From Gemmatimonadota bacterium (GTDB lineage Bacteria; Gemmatimonadota; Gemmatimonadetes; Longimicrobiales; Gaopeijiaceae), in assembly GCA_028873595.1 (NCBI GenBank), contig JAPPOV010000045.1, positions 18,925-82,924 on the forward strand: 64,000 nt of DNA, read 5' to 3'. The translations under genes were made by a program, and so were the position numbers. Below, in pieces: positions 9,555-18,935 of the stretch; positions within the stretch are counted from its first letter, which is position 1; each line of letters starts with the position of its first letter. Under the pieces are notes generated by a model. It was not told where the DNA came from and searched no databases. It saw only the letters and a program-made list of their open reading frames with translations.

Positions 9555-10223
9555 CTAGCGGATCACCGCCACGACGATTCCGGCCACCCCCAGAACGGAC
9601 GTCACGACGAAGTTCTGATTCCGTTCCCACCATCCCCGGCGATCCACGAAGATCTGATCACCGGATCGAACTCCGGTGGACAGCAAGTCGGTCGTAGGTT
9701 CGATCCCGGAGAGGAAAGGCTCACCGTCGCGTACGAGGGAAAGTTTGCGCAGATCACCGTCGCGGTTGGCGCCTCCGGCGAGGGCGACAGCGCTGGCGAG
9801 TGACGCGGTCGGGTCGAGTCCATAGAGGCCGGGTCGGTTGACCTCTCCCAACACGTACACGCGTCGCACGGGCGTGATCGTGATGGAAGGGTTTCGGAGT
9901 TCGACCCGGTACATCTCGAGTAACTGGCCCCGAAGCTCCGGCACCGGAACGTCGATAGTTGGGATCCGGCCCAGCATCGGAAGGGTCACGACACCCTCTT
10001 CATCGACAACAAAGTCCCCGCTGAGGTCGGGTTCAAGCCAGATCCTGATCTGGAGAGCGTCGCCGGGGAGCAGGTACGACGTCACACTCGTACCTCGCGA
10101 AGACAGGCCGTGCGCGGATGTCTCCTGTGCCAAGACTGCCCCTGAGCCCAGCGACATCAGCGATCCAATCGTCAGGATCGAGGGGAACATGATGCGGCGG
10201 CGGGGGCTGGTGGTCTGTCGCAT
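9555..10223 (-). CDS. Wza-like polysaccharide biosynthesis/export protein
   Basis: This compact exporter has one Poly_export domain (YLLPGDALQIRIW, then DEEGVVTLPMLG) followed by one SLBB domain (VYVLGEVNRPGLYGLDP) and a C-terminal hydrophobic helix (VVTSVLGVAGIVVAVIR), matching the Wza-type C-terminal membrane helix. The start was placed at 10223 (MRQTTSPRRR...), which gives a basic n-region, a hydrophobic core and an AxA-like cleavage near LAQE; the longer start at 10268 is also open. With the much larger SLBB protein at 6.0-8.2 kb it makes two exporters in the same locus; one may serve in the periplasm and the other in the outer membrane, which is inference. Confidence 0.85.
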   Translation of the reverse strand: MRQTTSPRRRIMFPSILTIGSLMSLGSGAVLAQETSAHGLSSRGTSVTSYLLPGDALQIRIWLEPDLSGDFVVDEEGVVTLPMLGRIPTIDVPVPELRGQLLEMYRVELRNPSITITPVRRVYVLGEVNRPGLYGLDPTASLASAVALAGGANRDGDLRKLSLVRDGEPFLSGIEPTTDLLSTGVRSGDQIFVDRRGWWERNQNFVVTSVLGVAGIVVAVIR

Positions 10224-10353
10224 GGACGGCAAGCTACCCGACCCACCGATACGCAACAAGCCGAACATCTCACCACGCAGAGATGAGGTGCCTCAGCTCT
10301 CGAGCACCGATAAATTTCGTGAGTTCGTGTTTTATCGCAGGCAAGGTGGAGAA

Positions 10354-10989
10354 TTGACCCCTACGAAGATCAGCCGACGCCTACCTCTCGCTCTGATGGC
10401 GGTCGGCGTCGGTTGCAGCTCAGTCTTCACTGAGCCGTTCGCGTACGGCACCGTCGAGGTGGAGGTGACCCTCCCTGATGGGAATGGTGTGCCAGGTCTC
10501 GATCTGACCCTCTACTCGGGAACTCGTCACCTCGGTTATGCGACTACGGATTCGTTCGGGTCCGCCTTCTTTGACTTTGTTCCGGAGGGACCGACCGGGG
10601 TGAGTGTCCGTCCGGACTCGATTTTCCGTCCGGCACGTCACCCGGAGGGCTACTACCAAACCTTTCGCATGGTTGAAGGGGGGGGGATCCGCCTCACCTT
10701 CGAGTTCGTGGACACACGCGGTGTCATTCAGGTCCGAGTCGAGGACGCCTCGGGTACTCCGTTGGTCGCGCAAACGGTGGAGCTGTACAACGCTAGCGAG
10801 GCACTGGAGCGCGCTGGGACGGACGCAGCGGGTGAAGTGGTCTTCGACCGTCTTCCCAGAGGGGATTACGGAGTACGCGTGGTCGCATCCCCGACCTGCA
10901 ACCTTCCTCCAGGTGGTGCTTACCGTGACGGATTGGTAGTCGAGACAGGAAACCGCTTCAATGTGGTCATCGTCCTAGAGGAGTGCTGA
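10354..10989 (+). CDS. Putative lipoprotein with carboxypeptidase-regulatory-like repeats
   Basis: From a TTG at 10354 the product begins with a lipoprotein-like signal: basic KISRR, hydrophobic LPLALMAVGVG, then Cys-22. The body has two beta-sandwich repeats of the carboxypeptidase-regulatory/CnaB-like type: VEVEVTLPDGNGVPGLDLTLY near 40 and IQVRVEDASGTPLVAQTVELY near 120, each ending with a turn such as FFDFVPEGPTGVSV or VFDRLPRGDYGVRV. The TTG is preceded by AGGTGGA at short spacing; an alternative ATG at 10396 would remove most of the signal. It is likely a periplasm-facing or surface lipoprotein between export genes. Its role is unknown, and no catalytic motif was seen. Confidence 0.65.
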   Translation: MTPTKISRRLPLALMAVGVGCSSVFTEPFAYGTVEVEVTLPDGNGVPGLDLTLYSGTRHLGYATTDSFGSAFFDFVPEGPTGVSVRPDSIFRPARHPEGYYQTFRMVEGGGIRLTFEFVDTRGVIQVRVEDASGTPLVAQTVELYNASEALERAGTDAAGEVVFDRLPRGDYGVRVVASPTCNLPPGGAYRDGLVVETGNRFNVVIVLEEC

Positions 10990-11007
10990 GCCTCGAGTCG
11001 CGTTCGA

Positions 11008-12645
11008 TCATGAACTTGGTGTCGGAGGCGCAGGGCGTGCAGGACGGCTCGAACTCTCCGAAAGGATCGCGTTGAAGAGCGCCACGAGCAGACCGAGGAT
11101 GCCGGCCAGCAGCCATGTGATCGACCGTCTCGGGAACGCCGGCTTGTCTTCGATGACCCCGGTGTCGACCAACCGAACCTCGGAGTCATCGACGGCCTGA
11201 GCGACCTGTGCATCGACGAGTCTGGCCTGGAGTGACAGGTAGACCTCACTCAAAAGCCGCTGGTCCCGCTTCCGCCGAGCGTACTCCAACTCCACGGCGG
11301 GCACCTCCTGCAGGAGTTCGTCGAAGCCCCGCAGAGACTCCTCCGTGGACGCTAACTGCGTATCCAGGCCACGCAGGTAATCGTCCGCGATGCTGAGTAG
11401 CTGCTCTTCAATGCTGCGGATTCGGCCCTGAAGTGCGGCCACGTCTGCGTTGGTTTCACTTCGCCGGACCAACAGGTTCGAGCGCTGGTTTTCGAGATCG
11501 ATCAACGACAGAAGCAGCTGCTGCACTCCTTCGTTCGTAATGAACGAGGGAAAGCTGGCCAAGGCCCGAAATGGTGTCTCCTCACCCGGCCGGGGCTCCC
11601 GGGCCTCCAGTGACTCGAGCATGGAGGTCAGAGATGCGCGCTCCACTTCGAGCGCATCCCGCATCACCTGGATTTCAGCGATTCGCTCGATCTGAGCCGT
11701 GGCCTGCTCCTCGGGAGCAATCACACGCTCGCGTTCCTGAAATCGCTCGAGCGCCGTCTCCACGTTCGCGAGCTCGTCCGAGAAGTTGCCGACCTGTGCA
11801 GACAGAATCGCGACCTCCCGCCTGGCATCGCTCTGACTCGTGCTCAGAGAATAGGAGACAAAGTCCTGTGCCACTCCGTTCACGAAGGCCTGGGCAACGG
11901 CTGGATCCGGATTGCGATACTGGAACTCCACCAGTCGCGATCCCAGGTCTGACCTCTGGATCTTCAGACGCTTCCGAAGCGTGCGCATGGTACGCCGAAA
12001 CGGCTGCACCGAGATCTTGATCACCCTAGGAGGGTCGGCCGCCAGTGAGTCGTGAATCGTGAGCGACATCGGACCGATTCGAAATGCGGTCCCGGGCTCT
12101 GCAAAGTCGGGGAGGGTCACCACCTCACGTGTTCCCCGGGCCGAAATGCGGTACCGATTGTCAGCCTGGAGTTTCAAGGTGTACGTACCCCGCGGGGCGT
12201 CTTCTCCGGCCATGATCGACGAGAACACCTCAGACCGAAATGTTCTCCAGGGGCGCTTCAACGACACATGCAGGGCGAGTCCTTCGGCCCTCGGCTCGAG
12301 AATCGTGCGGCTGCGAAGAATCCCGATCTCGGTCTGGACGTCAGTCTCCCCCAGGCCACCAGGAAGGGAGAGGCCTCCGGGAAGGGCTTCTGCAACGTCC
12401 CCCAGTCCGCTCATGAGTGACGAGCCCAGGCCCGCATTGTCCTGCATCCGTACCCGGAACGAGGCCTCACTCTCATACACTGGCGTGATCAGCAGTGAGA
12501 GCAGGATCAATGCGACCGTGATTCCGGTGGCTGTGAGAACGAAGCGCGGTCCCTGTCGAACGACCACACCGGGCAGCGCCTGCAGAGGTACGCCGGGCTC
12601 GGGGGCATTGGGCTCTTGGGGCATGACGCTCGGGCGCGGAGTCAA
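11008..12645 (-). CDS. Wzz/GumC-type polysaccharide co-polymerase without kinase domain
   Basis: The 545-residue inner-membrane protein has TM1 at about residues 35-55 (LTATGITVALILLSLLITPVY), a Wzz-type domain after it (YESEASFRVRM..., LRSRTILEPRAEGLAL), a long alpha-helical coiled-coil portion at about 270-450 rich in Glu, Arg and Leu, and TM2 close to the C terminus (ITWLLAGILGLLVALFNAI). The C-terminal tail is Pro/Ser-rich, and there is no BY-kinase domain with Walker motifs. It should set chain length during Wzy-dependent polymerisation and contact the Wza-like channel. Its start overlaps the stop of the downstream wzy-like gene by four bases. No partner tyrosine kinase or phosphatase is encoded in the window. 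Confidence 0.88.
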   Translation of the reverse strand: MTPRPSVMPQEPNAPEPGVPLQALPGVVVRQGPRFVLTATGITVALILLSLLITPVYESEASFRVRMQDNAGLGSSLMSGLGDVAEALPGGLSLPGGLGETDVQTEIGILRSRTILEPRAEGLALHVSLKRPWRTFRSEVFSSIMAGEDAPRGTYTLKLQADNRYRISARGTREVVTLPDFAEPGTAFRIGPMSLTIHDSLAADPPRVIKISVQPFRRTMRTLRKRLKIQRSDLGSRLVEFQYRNPDPAVAQAFVNGVAQDFVSYSLSTSQSDARREVAILSAQVGNFSDELANVETALERFQERERVIAPEEQATAQIERIAEIQVMRDALEVERASLTSMLESLEAREPRPGEETPFRALASFPSFITNEGVQQLLLSLIDLENQRSNLLVRRSETNADVAALQGRIRSIEEQLLSIADDYLRGLDTQLASTEESLRGFDELLQEVPAVELEYARRKRDQRLLSEVYLSLQARLVDAQVAQAVDDSEVRLVDTGVIEDKPAFPRRSITWLLAGILGLLVALFNAILSESSSRPARPAPPTPSS

Positions 12646-13907
12646 GGCGAAGGGACGAGAGATGGCGAGGGCTCAGAGGGATGACCCGGCCCTCGGGATG
12701 GGCCTCGGAGAAGTTCGTGATTACCGGCGACCCACGCCAGACAGAGCAGGAGCCACGTCAGGGGCTCGGTATGCGACTGCTGGAAGAGGTTGAAGACGAA
12801 GAGCCCCGCGATCACTGCCCGAAAGGTTGGGCCCCGTCGGAACGCAAGCAGGAAGATCGAGAGAGCGACAACCGCTGCCAGCACGCCGGCTTCCGCGAAG
12901 AAGGTGACGAACAGCGAGTGGAAGTTGCCGTACTCGTTTCCGGGGAAGAAGGATTGGGTCTCGAGAAACGCATTGCCGTACCCGACTCCGACAAGCAGTT
13001 GTTTGACATCCGCTGTGCCCACTTCTAGCCCTCGCAATATGAGCTGGGTGTGCTGGCTGCTCGAGCCTTCATCGAAGGTCAAGCGAGTGCCGAGCATACC
13101 TCCGAGCGTATCCAGCGCGTCGGCGCCCGAGGGGGAGAGGAGGTATGGCGCGAGCAGGGCGCCCACCAATACCGCTAGGGTACCGACGGCTCCCGGGGTG
13201 ACGCGGAAGGATCGGCCGCTCAGGCTCGTCATTGTGATGATCACCACCCCCGCGAGAGCGGCGGAGCGGGACAGGGTGAGCAATACGCAAAGGATCCCGA
13301 CTCGTACCAGGCGGCGGGTGCGGTCGTCAGCGGTCCCAAAGCGCCAGGCCAACCAGGTGAAGGTCACCGCTGCCAGACCCCCGAGATTGGGGTCCAAGGC
13401 CAGACCCGTGAGTCGCGGAATCACGCCGAAGTACAGCCCGGGGGATAGGTCGATCGGGCCACTGGTCCCCCACTGTCCGCCCGAAACGAACACCAGTACC
13501 TGGAGGACGTTGCAGGTGGCGATCCCGATGATGCCCCAGCCCGCCCCCCGCGCGAGGATGTCCGTGCGATCCTCACGCGTCAGGAGTATGAGCCCGACTA
13601 CCGTGACGAGTCCCAGCTGAGCAATGAGCAGTGCCAGGCGGCGGCTCGAGGTTCCGAGGTCGTAGGCGAAAAACGCCGAGAGGGTAAGGAGGCTAACGAG
13701 CCCGATCAGCGCGAGTACGAAGGATTCAGCACCCGCATGCGAATGCGGGCGAGGCAACGTGCGAGAGGTGCTCCGAAGTCCGGCCAGGACGAGGGCGGGC
13801 GACAACACGAGAAAGGGTGTGAGCACCAGAGGCCCGCCGCCAAACAAGAGATCGATCCGCGTCGCTCCGAGCAGCGCGACCCAGAGAGAGAGAGCCGCCC
13901 CACTCAT
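12642..13907 (-). CDS. O-antigen ligase/polymerase family membrane protein (Wzy-like)
   Basis: This 421-residue protein is almost wholly hydrophobic, with about ten to twelve predicted membrane segments and a larger periplasmic loop in the second half (GVGYGNAFLETQSFFPGNEYGNFHSLFVTFFAEAG). The loop with a GNFHS-L motif, preceding a final group of helices, is characteristic of the Wzy_C / O-antigen ligase superfamily. The likely role is joining lipid-linked repeat units in the periplasm; ligase or polymerase cannot be distinguished by sequence. It overlaps its neighbours by four bases on each side (12642-12645 and 13904-13907), forming a tight minus-strand operon with wzz-like and wzi-like genes. 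Confidence 0.82.
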   Translation of the reverse strand: MSGAALSLWVALLGATRIDLLFGGGPLVLTPFLVLSPALVLAGLRSTSRTLPRPHSHAGAESFVLALIGLVSLLTLSAFFAYDLGTSSRRLALLIAQLGLVTVVGLILLTREDRTDILARGAGWGIIGIATCNVLQVLVFVSGGQWGTSGPIDLSPGLYFGVIPRLTGLALDPNLGGLAAVTFTWLAWRFGTADDRTRRLVRVGILCVLLTLSRSAALAGVVIITMTSLSGRSFRVTPGAVGTLAVLVGALLAPYLLSPSGADALDTLGGMLGTRLTFDEGSSSQHTQLILRGLEVGTADVKQLLVGVGYGNAFLETQSFFPGNEYGNFHSLFVTFFAEAGVLAAVVALSIFLLAFRRGPTFRAVIAGLFVFNLFQQSHTEPLTWLLLCLAWVAGNHELLRGPSRGPGHPSEPSPSLVPSP

Positions 13908-15538
13908 CGGCGGACGTAGCGCGCCATGAAGCGCAGCACGCGATTGCGCAGATCCACACCCCTGTACTCGTCGGGTCCCAGTCGTGTAGCCTGAAACAGA
14001 TAGTTCAGTCGAATGGATGACGCATACGACGCCTCGAGCTCGAACGGCCCGACGTCGCCCGAGCTTCGGATCCCGCCGAGCAGAGTGAGGTCTGCCCGAC
14101 GGAACTCGGGTGGGTAGGTGTAGAGCGCCTCATTCTCCCACCGGATACGTGTACCGAACAGCCCGATCCTCCACCGGGAAGCTAACCAGTCCACCGCCAG
14201 CCACTGACTGGAGCCACTAGGTCCGATTCCCGCGCCCAGGACCCGTCCACGGTGCGTATATCCCTGCGGCACCCGTCGGCTGGCGTACCACTCCCCGTGC
14301 TGTTTCGTCCTGAAGGTCTGACTGGGCTCGAGGCTCGTGTGTTCCGCCTCGACGGATATGTGCGAAGCAGCGCCGAAAGGTCGGGTATGGCGAAGCCCCA
14401 TCGTGTATCCCCTGCTATGGTGTGGGGTCTCCAGAAAATCTCGAAACGAGGCGGGCTCCTCCGCACGTCCCCACTCTCCCCACGCTTCGAACCCTGCCTC
14501 GGGAAACACCCAGTGGGCGAACACCGAGAAGAGTTGGTCGGAGCCGGATGCGAGCAAGGTGTCGCCTGCGATCGATGCCACCCGGCCTACGGGGATGACG
14601 AAATCCAGGGCGGCGCCGAGCAGGTCAGCGGTGCTTTCGGCGGGGGAAAAGACGACTCGGGCTACACCCACGGTCAGACCGGGCTCGAAGCCGGGAGTCA
14701 AGACGACCACGGCACCGCTCAAGGACCGAATGTCGTTGTCGGGATCCGCATCGAACTGATCGGACTCCTCGAGGCGTCCCAGAATCCATTTTGCGTGAAC
14801 GGACCCGAGCGGTGTAGACACTGGGTTCAGTGTTTGTGCGAACACGTGTCCAAATCCCTCACCGTCCCCGCTCATGAGCAGGGGATTTCGAATCGCGGGA
14901 CCCCACCGCAGCCGTTCCGTTGCGGCACCGAAAACTGCGGTCTGCGCACGGACCGCGAGACTGCTTTCGCCGGGCCGTACTTCAGCAAACGCATCGGTAC
15001 GGGGCCTTTGCGGAAGATCCATCGAGTGGGGTGGGTAATGAAACGGGGACGCCAGAGGCGATCGTTGTCGCACTGGGGTGTTTTCTGGAAAGGAAAACGT
15101 CTGAAAGTCCCCGTTCTGTGCACCCCACACCTGCGGCACAAGAGTCGCCGTGACCGGTCCCCACCGTATCTCGGCGCCGATCTGGGCCCGCATGGAGAGG
15201 CCTCGGCCCGCCCAGACCACGCCCTCGTTGACCGAGAACGGAAGGTCGGAGTTATGCGCGAGGCCGTACTCGGGCGCAGCCCAGCGAACCCCGATGCCCA
15301 GAAAATTCTCGTGTGGATCCTGGCTGGTGCCCTCGCGCCAGGCATCGTCAGCGGCAGACCGGATGAGCACTGTCGCGGCTGCCCGGTCTCTGGAAAGCAC
15401 GCCGAGCCGAGCCCGATCGAGGGTTACGTTGCGGGGGAGCCCAACCCTCAGGAGGGTGTCCGCAGCCGTTAGCGACTGAGGCCCGGGGAGCTCAGCGCCT
15501 GCAAGCACGCTGACTAAAGCCAGCCAGGGAATCGTCAT
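13904..15538 (-). CDS. Wzi-like capsule assembly outer-membrane protein, copy 1
   Basis: The start was set at 15538 (MTIPWLALVSVLAGAELPG), which yields a clean signal peptide; a longer start at 15574 is possible. The mature protein is rich in alternating hydrophobic/polar strands with aromatic residues at strand ends, typical of an outer-membrane barrel. Motifs shared with two paralogs nearby: WAGRGLSMRAQIGAEIRWGP at about residue 100, LRWGPAIRNPLLMSG near 200, and WVFPEAGFEAWGEWGRAEEP near 330. The family includes Wzi, which anchors group 1 capsule at the surface, and such barrels can bind or organise exported polysaccharide. It is divergently transcribed from copy 2 (95-base gap). Confidence 0.8.
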   Translation of the reverse strand: MTIPWLALVSVLAGAELPGPQSLTAADTLLRVGLPRNVTLDRARLGVLSRDRAAATVLIRSAADDAWREGTSQDPHENFLGIGVRWAAPEYGLAHNSDLPFSVNEGVVWAGRGLSMRAQIGAEIRWGPVTATLVPQVWGAQNGDFQTFSFPENTPVRQRSPLASPFHYPPHSMDLPQRPRTDAFAEVRPGESSLAVRAQTAVFGAATERLRWGPAIRNPLLMSGDGEGFGHVFAQTLNPVSTPLGSVHAKWILGRLEESDQFDADPDNDIRSLSGAVVVLTPGFEPGLTVGVARVVFSPAESTADLLGAALDFVIPVGRVASIAGDTLLASGSDQLFSVFAHWVFPEAGFEAWGEWGRAEEPASFRDFLETPHHSRGYTMGLRHTRPFGAASHISVEAEHTSLEPSQTFRTKQHGEWYASRRVPQGYTHRGRVLGAGIGPSGSSQWLAVDWLASRWRIGLFGTRIRWENEALYTYPPEFRRADLTLLGGIRSSGDVGPFELEASYASSIRLNYLFQATRLGPDEYRGVDLRNRVLRFMARYVRR

Positions 15539-15633
15539 GCGCTGAAAGGTTGGCAGTAGTCCGAAGGGTGGCAACGCCGCTGGCCACTCGGCCGCCGGAT
15601 TGGAAGTGGCGGCGCGATGTTGTAGGGTAGTTT

Positions 15634-17370
15634 ATGAGCGAATCAGACCGTCGGCACCATGGATCTCAAGAGGGTGTCACACCTGCATGCGCGAGGTCTT
15701 TAGACCGCGCCCTTCGGACGGTCTTTCATATGTGTGCTGCACTTTCTATTTGCGGCATTATCTCGGCGGTACCGGCAAGGGCCCAAACGGTGACGAGTGA
15801 CTCGATTCACCCTTGGCTCATGCCTGTGCCGGGCACGACCGCCGAGCGATACGTCCGGTCGCTGGAAGTCGGCGGGTTACGTCCCACGCGGAGCGTCGCT
15901 GTTCGCGATGGCTTCGAGCAGTGGGTCGTTATCGAGGGGAGCGGACCGCGGGAGTCCGGTCCGTGGGGTGGCGTTTACCGGTCGGTGCCAGCCGGCTCCA
16001 CCCGATGGGGTCCCCTGCCTGCCCGGGCGATGACGGCGTTCAACTCGGCATTCCCATACCAGCGCGGCGAGGGTCCGGTCTGGTTCGGGCGAGGGTTCAC
16101 GTACGCAGTCGAGGCCGGGGTTCATGTTCGCTGGGGTGCGCTGCGAGCTGTCCTCAACCCAATGTGGTTTCGAGCTGAGAATGAGCCGTTTGAGCTCGCT
16201 GAGACTCGTAGCGGCGAGGGTGACTATGTCCTCCAGTCCCCGCTCCAGACGGCGGGTCTGGACGTTCCACAACGCTTCGGGTTTGGGGCCTACGAGGGAC
16301 TTGCCTGGGGCTCGTCGACCCTGCGTCTCGACGTGGCGGGTGCGAGTCTGGGGCTTTCCGCGGCCCCGCAGAAGTGGGGACCCGCAGATCTGCATCCCCT
16401 GGTACTGGGAGATGCGGCGGGCGGGGTGCCTCACCTCTTTGCTGGGACACAGCGACCCATCCGTGTACTGATCGGCCGGCTGAGCGCCCGATACGTGGCC
16501 GCGCGCACTCGGCAATCCCAATGGTCCACGGAGGGCGGACTCGCTCGTGAGCGCCTCTTGAATGGCCTCGTCATCGCACTTCAGCCTCGAGGGCTGAAGG
16601 GCCTGGAAGTCGGAGGCACGCGGCTCTTCCACTCACCGTGGCCTCAGGGGGGCTCGGAGATGGAGGCGCTCCTTCTGAGACCGTTTGAAGGACTACTGAA
16701 GGGTGGCCTGTCAGAGACGGATCGTCGAGCTGATGATCAGTTCGCCTCTATCTTCTTCCGTTGGGTGCAGCCATCCGCCCACTTCGAGATCTTCGGTGAG
16801 TATGCCCGGGTCGATCACTCGTGGGATGCGCGCGTGGCCGTTCTGGAGCCTGATGACATTGCTGGTTACACGTTGGGCTTCCGGAAAGTCTGGGTCTTGG
16901 ATTCCCAGCATATGACCGCCCTGCGCGGCGAGAGCATCACTTCAGGTTCCACGCACCGCGAGCGCGGTGGAGCGCGGTTAACCCTCGCGGAGCGGGCCTT
17001 CGTCTTCTATTCCGGAGCGGGTGGTTTGGGTGGTCTCACTCACCGAGGCTTGATCCTGTCAAGCACGGCGGGCGCCTACGGCAATGCTCAGTCGCTGGGC
17101 CTGGACCGCTACTCACCAGTGGGCAGATGGACGCTGGAGGTGGATCGGACTGTCGTTCGGGATGAGACGCTTGGGGTCGCACCCGACGAGCCTTCGGGCC
17201 CCGACGTCCTCTACGCCTTCACCGGTGAGTTCTCGCGCTTCGTCGGAGCCTGGGACGTGGAGGTATCCAGTTCCTGGCTTCTCAATCTCAATCGCTATCT
17301 GGCGCGGGACGCCTCGAGCGTTCGTTTTCGGCTCATCGTCTCCCGAAGATTCGGGCGGCCCCCGCTCTGA
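15634..17370 (+). CDS. Wzi-like capsule assembly outer-membrane protein, copy 2
   Basis: The longest frame begins at the ATG at 15634; the hydrophobic signal segment (CAALSICGIISAVPARAQ) lies at residues 33-50, so either a long n-region is used or translation begins at the ATG at 15730. The barrel-like body repeats the three paralog motifs: WFGRGFTYAVEAGVHVRWG, KWGPADLHPLVLGDAAGGVPHLF and FRWVQPSAHFEIFGEYARVD. It should reside in the outer membrane and act in surface assembly of the exported glycan. The 3' end runs 38 bases into the convergent flippase gene. Codon use resembles its neighbours. Confidence 0.78.
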   Translation: MSESDRRHHGSQEGVTPACARSLDRALRTVFHMCAALSICGIISAVPARAQTVTSDSIHPWLMPVPGTTAERYVRSLEVGGLRPTRSVAVRDGFEQWVVIEGSGPRESGPWGGVYRSVPAGSTRWGPLPARAMTAFNSAFPYQRGEGPVWFGRGFTYAVEAGVHVRWGALRAVLNPMWFRAENEPFELAETRSGEGDYVLQSPLQTAGLDVPQRFGFGAYEGLAWGSSTLRLDVAGASLGLSAAPQKWGPADLHPLVLGDAAGGVPHLFAGTQRPIRVLIGRLSARYVAARTRQSQWSTEGGLARERLLNGLVIALQPRGLKGLEVGGTRLFHSPWPQGGSEMEALLLRPFEGLLKGGLSETDRRADDQFASIFFRWVQPSAHFEIFGEYARVDHSWDARVAVLEPDDIAGYTLGFRKVWVLDSQHMTALRGESITSGSTHRERGGARLTLAERAFVFYSGAGGLGGLTHRGLILSSTAGAYGNAQSLGLDRYSPVGRWTLEVDRTVVRDETLGVAPDEPSGPDVLYAFTGEFSRFVGAWDVEVSSSWLLNLNRYLARDASSVRFRLIVSRRFGRPPL

Positions 17371-18826
17371 CCTCGGTGCGCCAGGCGGGAGTGAGGAGAG
17401 CAGTCCACGCCCAGAGCAGTGACAGCGAGGTGACGAAGGTAGCTGCCATCACCGGGTTTGTGACGTTGGACAGACCGGCTGCAGCCAGAATCAGAAGACC
17501 TCCGATGCCGACGGAGCGAATCACGAGAGATCTCTGGCCCAGTGCAGCTGGCTCGAGTGCAGCGGTCGCGGCGAAGAGCGCCGCCGCATCGAGAGCTGAT
17601 CTCGCAGCCCATGCCATCCCCGCTCCAACGATGCCATAGATCGGTAGCGCCCACGCGAGAAGTGCGACGTACACGGGTAGTTCGAGCAGGTGGAGGGTGG
17701 CGACCAACTTAGGGCGTCCCCGAGCATAGAGGAGAGCGAAGGGGATCTGGGCGATACCGTTGAAGAGGACCCCGAGCGCCAGCCATCTCAGTACTGAGAC
17801 TCCAGTGATCGCGAACTCCGGCCCAGCCCAGATTCGCAGAAGGGGTTCAGCGAGTGCCGTTGCAGCCACCAGAGGGGGCACCAGACTCGCGAGGAGCAGC
17901 CGTAGCCCCCGCTCGGAAAGGTCTCGAACAGCTCGAGTGTCGGTACGGGTTGAGCGGGCGAAGGCGGGTAACCAAACCGCGCCGATGGCAATTGGGGCGA
18001 GGAGGAGCCGCGTGACGATTTCGCCGGGAATCGCGTAGAAGGCGACCGCCGACGCAGAGATCATTGATCCGATCACGAAGCGGTCGGCGTATACCATGGC
18101 GCTGGACACCACATTGCTGACCGTAGTCCATCCCCCGAAGACCAAGATCTCGGACAGAATCCTCCTGCGATGGGTGACGGGGTGGTGGGCTTTGGGCAGG
18201 ACTCGGATGACCAGAAGAGCCAGCGCCAAGAGTCCGAGAAGCCGCACGACCAGGAGGAGGCCCATGACGGCGTCGACTCGAGGGGTGATGGGCACGAGCA
18301 GAGCTGGGCCGGCGAACGTCAGCACGCCGATGGTGATCCGCACGTGCGCGGAGAGATCGAAGCGCTCGAATCCCTCCAGCACGCCCCGAAGTGCGCTGGC
18401 GACGACCAGCATGGGAAATGCCGCGCCCAACAGAATCGCGGTCCGCCGAGCTTCCCCGTGAAGGTCTGGCGCTAGACCCAGATAAGCGGAGAGACTCGGA
18501 GCCATGAGCATGAGGCCAAGTCCACCCGTGAACCCGAGGACCACGGCTACCGATATTCCCATGCCCGCCAAACCTCTGAGGTCACTCGCATCTCCCCGGG
18601 ACCGCCGGGTCGCCACCAGCTGTGTGAGGCTGCGTCCGATCCCGAGGTCTGCGACGCCGGCCATGCCGAAGGTGGTCCAGACGAGAAGCAGGATCCCGAA
18701 GCGCTCGGGCCCGAGTGCCCGGGTCAGGATCGGTACACACGCAACCGCAGCGATCGCCGGCGATCCCTGCGCGAGTAGACTCCATGCGGTCCTCGTTCTG
18801 AGACGCAGAGGTGGTGCCTCAGGCAC
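17333..18826 (-). CDS. Wzx-like polysaccharide flippase (oligosaccharide transporter), set 1
   Basis: The protein is a polytopic MATE/MVF-superfamily flippase of about 497 residues with around twelve to fourteen membrane helices. It opens with TAWSLLAQGSPAIAAVACVPILTRALGPERFGILLLV, the standard start of polysaccharide_synt proteins (GPERFG is the common short loop), followed by alternating helices to a C-terminal basic tail. I placed the start at the GTG at 18826; the ATG at 18991 would extend into the divergent glycosyltransferase region and adds non-family sequence. It is expected to flip undecaprenyl-linked repeat units across the inner membrane. It ends inside the 3' end of the convergent wzi-like gene. 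Confidence 0.85.
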   Translation of the reverse strand: MPEAPPLRLRTRTAWSLLAQGSPAIAAVACVPILTRALGPERFGILLLVWTTFGMAGVADLGIGRSLTQLVATRRSRGDASDLRGLAGMGISVAVVLGFTGGLGLMLMAPSLSAYLGLAPDLHGEARRTAILLGAAFPMLVVASALRGVLEGFERFDLSAHVRITIGVLTFAGPALLVPITPRVDAVMGLLLVVRLLGLLALALLVIRVLPKAHHPVTHRRRILSEILVFGGWTTVSNVVSSAMVYADRFVIGSMISASAVAFYAIPGEIVTRLLLAPIAIGAVWLPAFARSTRTDTRAVRDLSERGLRLLLASLVPPLVAATALAEPLLRIWAGPEFAITGVSVLRWLALGVLFNGIAQIPFALLYARGRPKLVATLHLLELPVYVALLAWALPIYGIVGAGMAWAARSALDAAALFAATAALEPAALGQRSLVIRSVGIGGLLILAAAGLSNVTNPVMAATFVTSLSLLWAWTALLTPAWRTEVRAGAARIFGRR

Positions 18827-18935
18827 GTAATGTCGGAGTTGAGAGGGCAGGGTGCACGGGCGCTCGCAGAGGAGGTGGCTACGGTGCCCGAACATTACCT
18901 TGGAGTGGTTCGTTTCCAAGGAGTAGCCCTTACCA

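Noticed and set aside
14252..15472. Plus-strand 406-codon frame opposite the first wzi-like gene
   Set aside because: Antisense shadow; the minus-strand protein has a signal peptide and conserved motifs shared with two paralogs.
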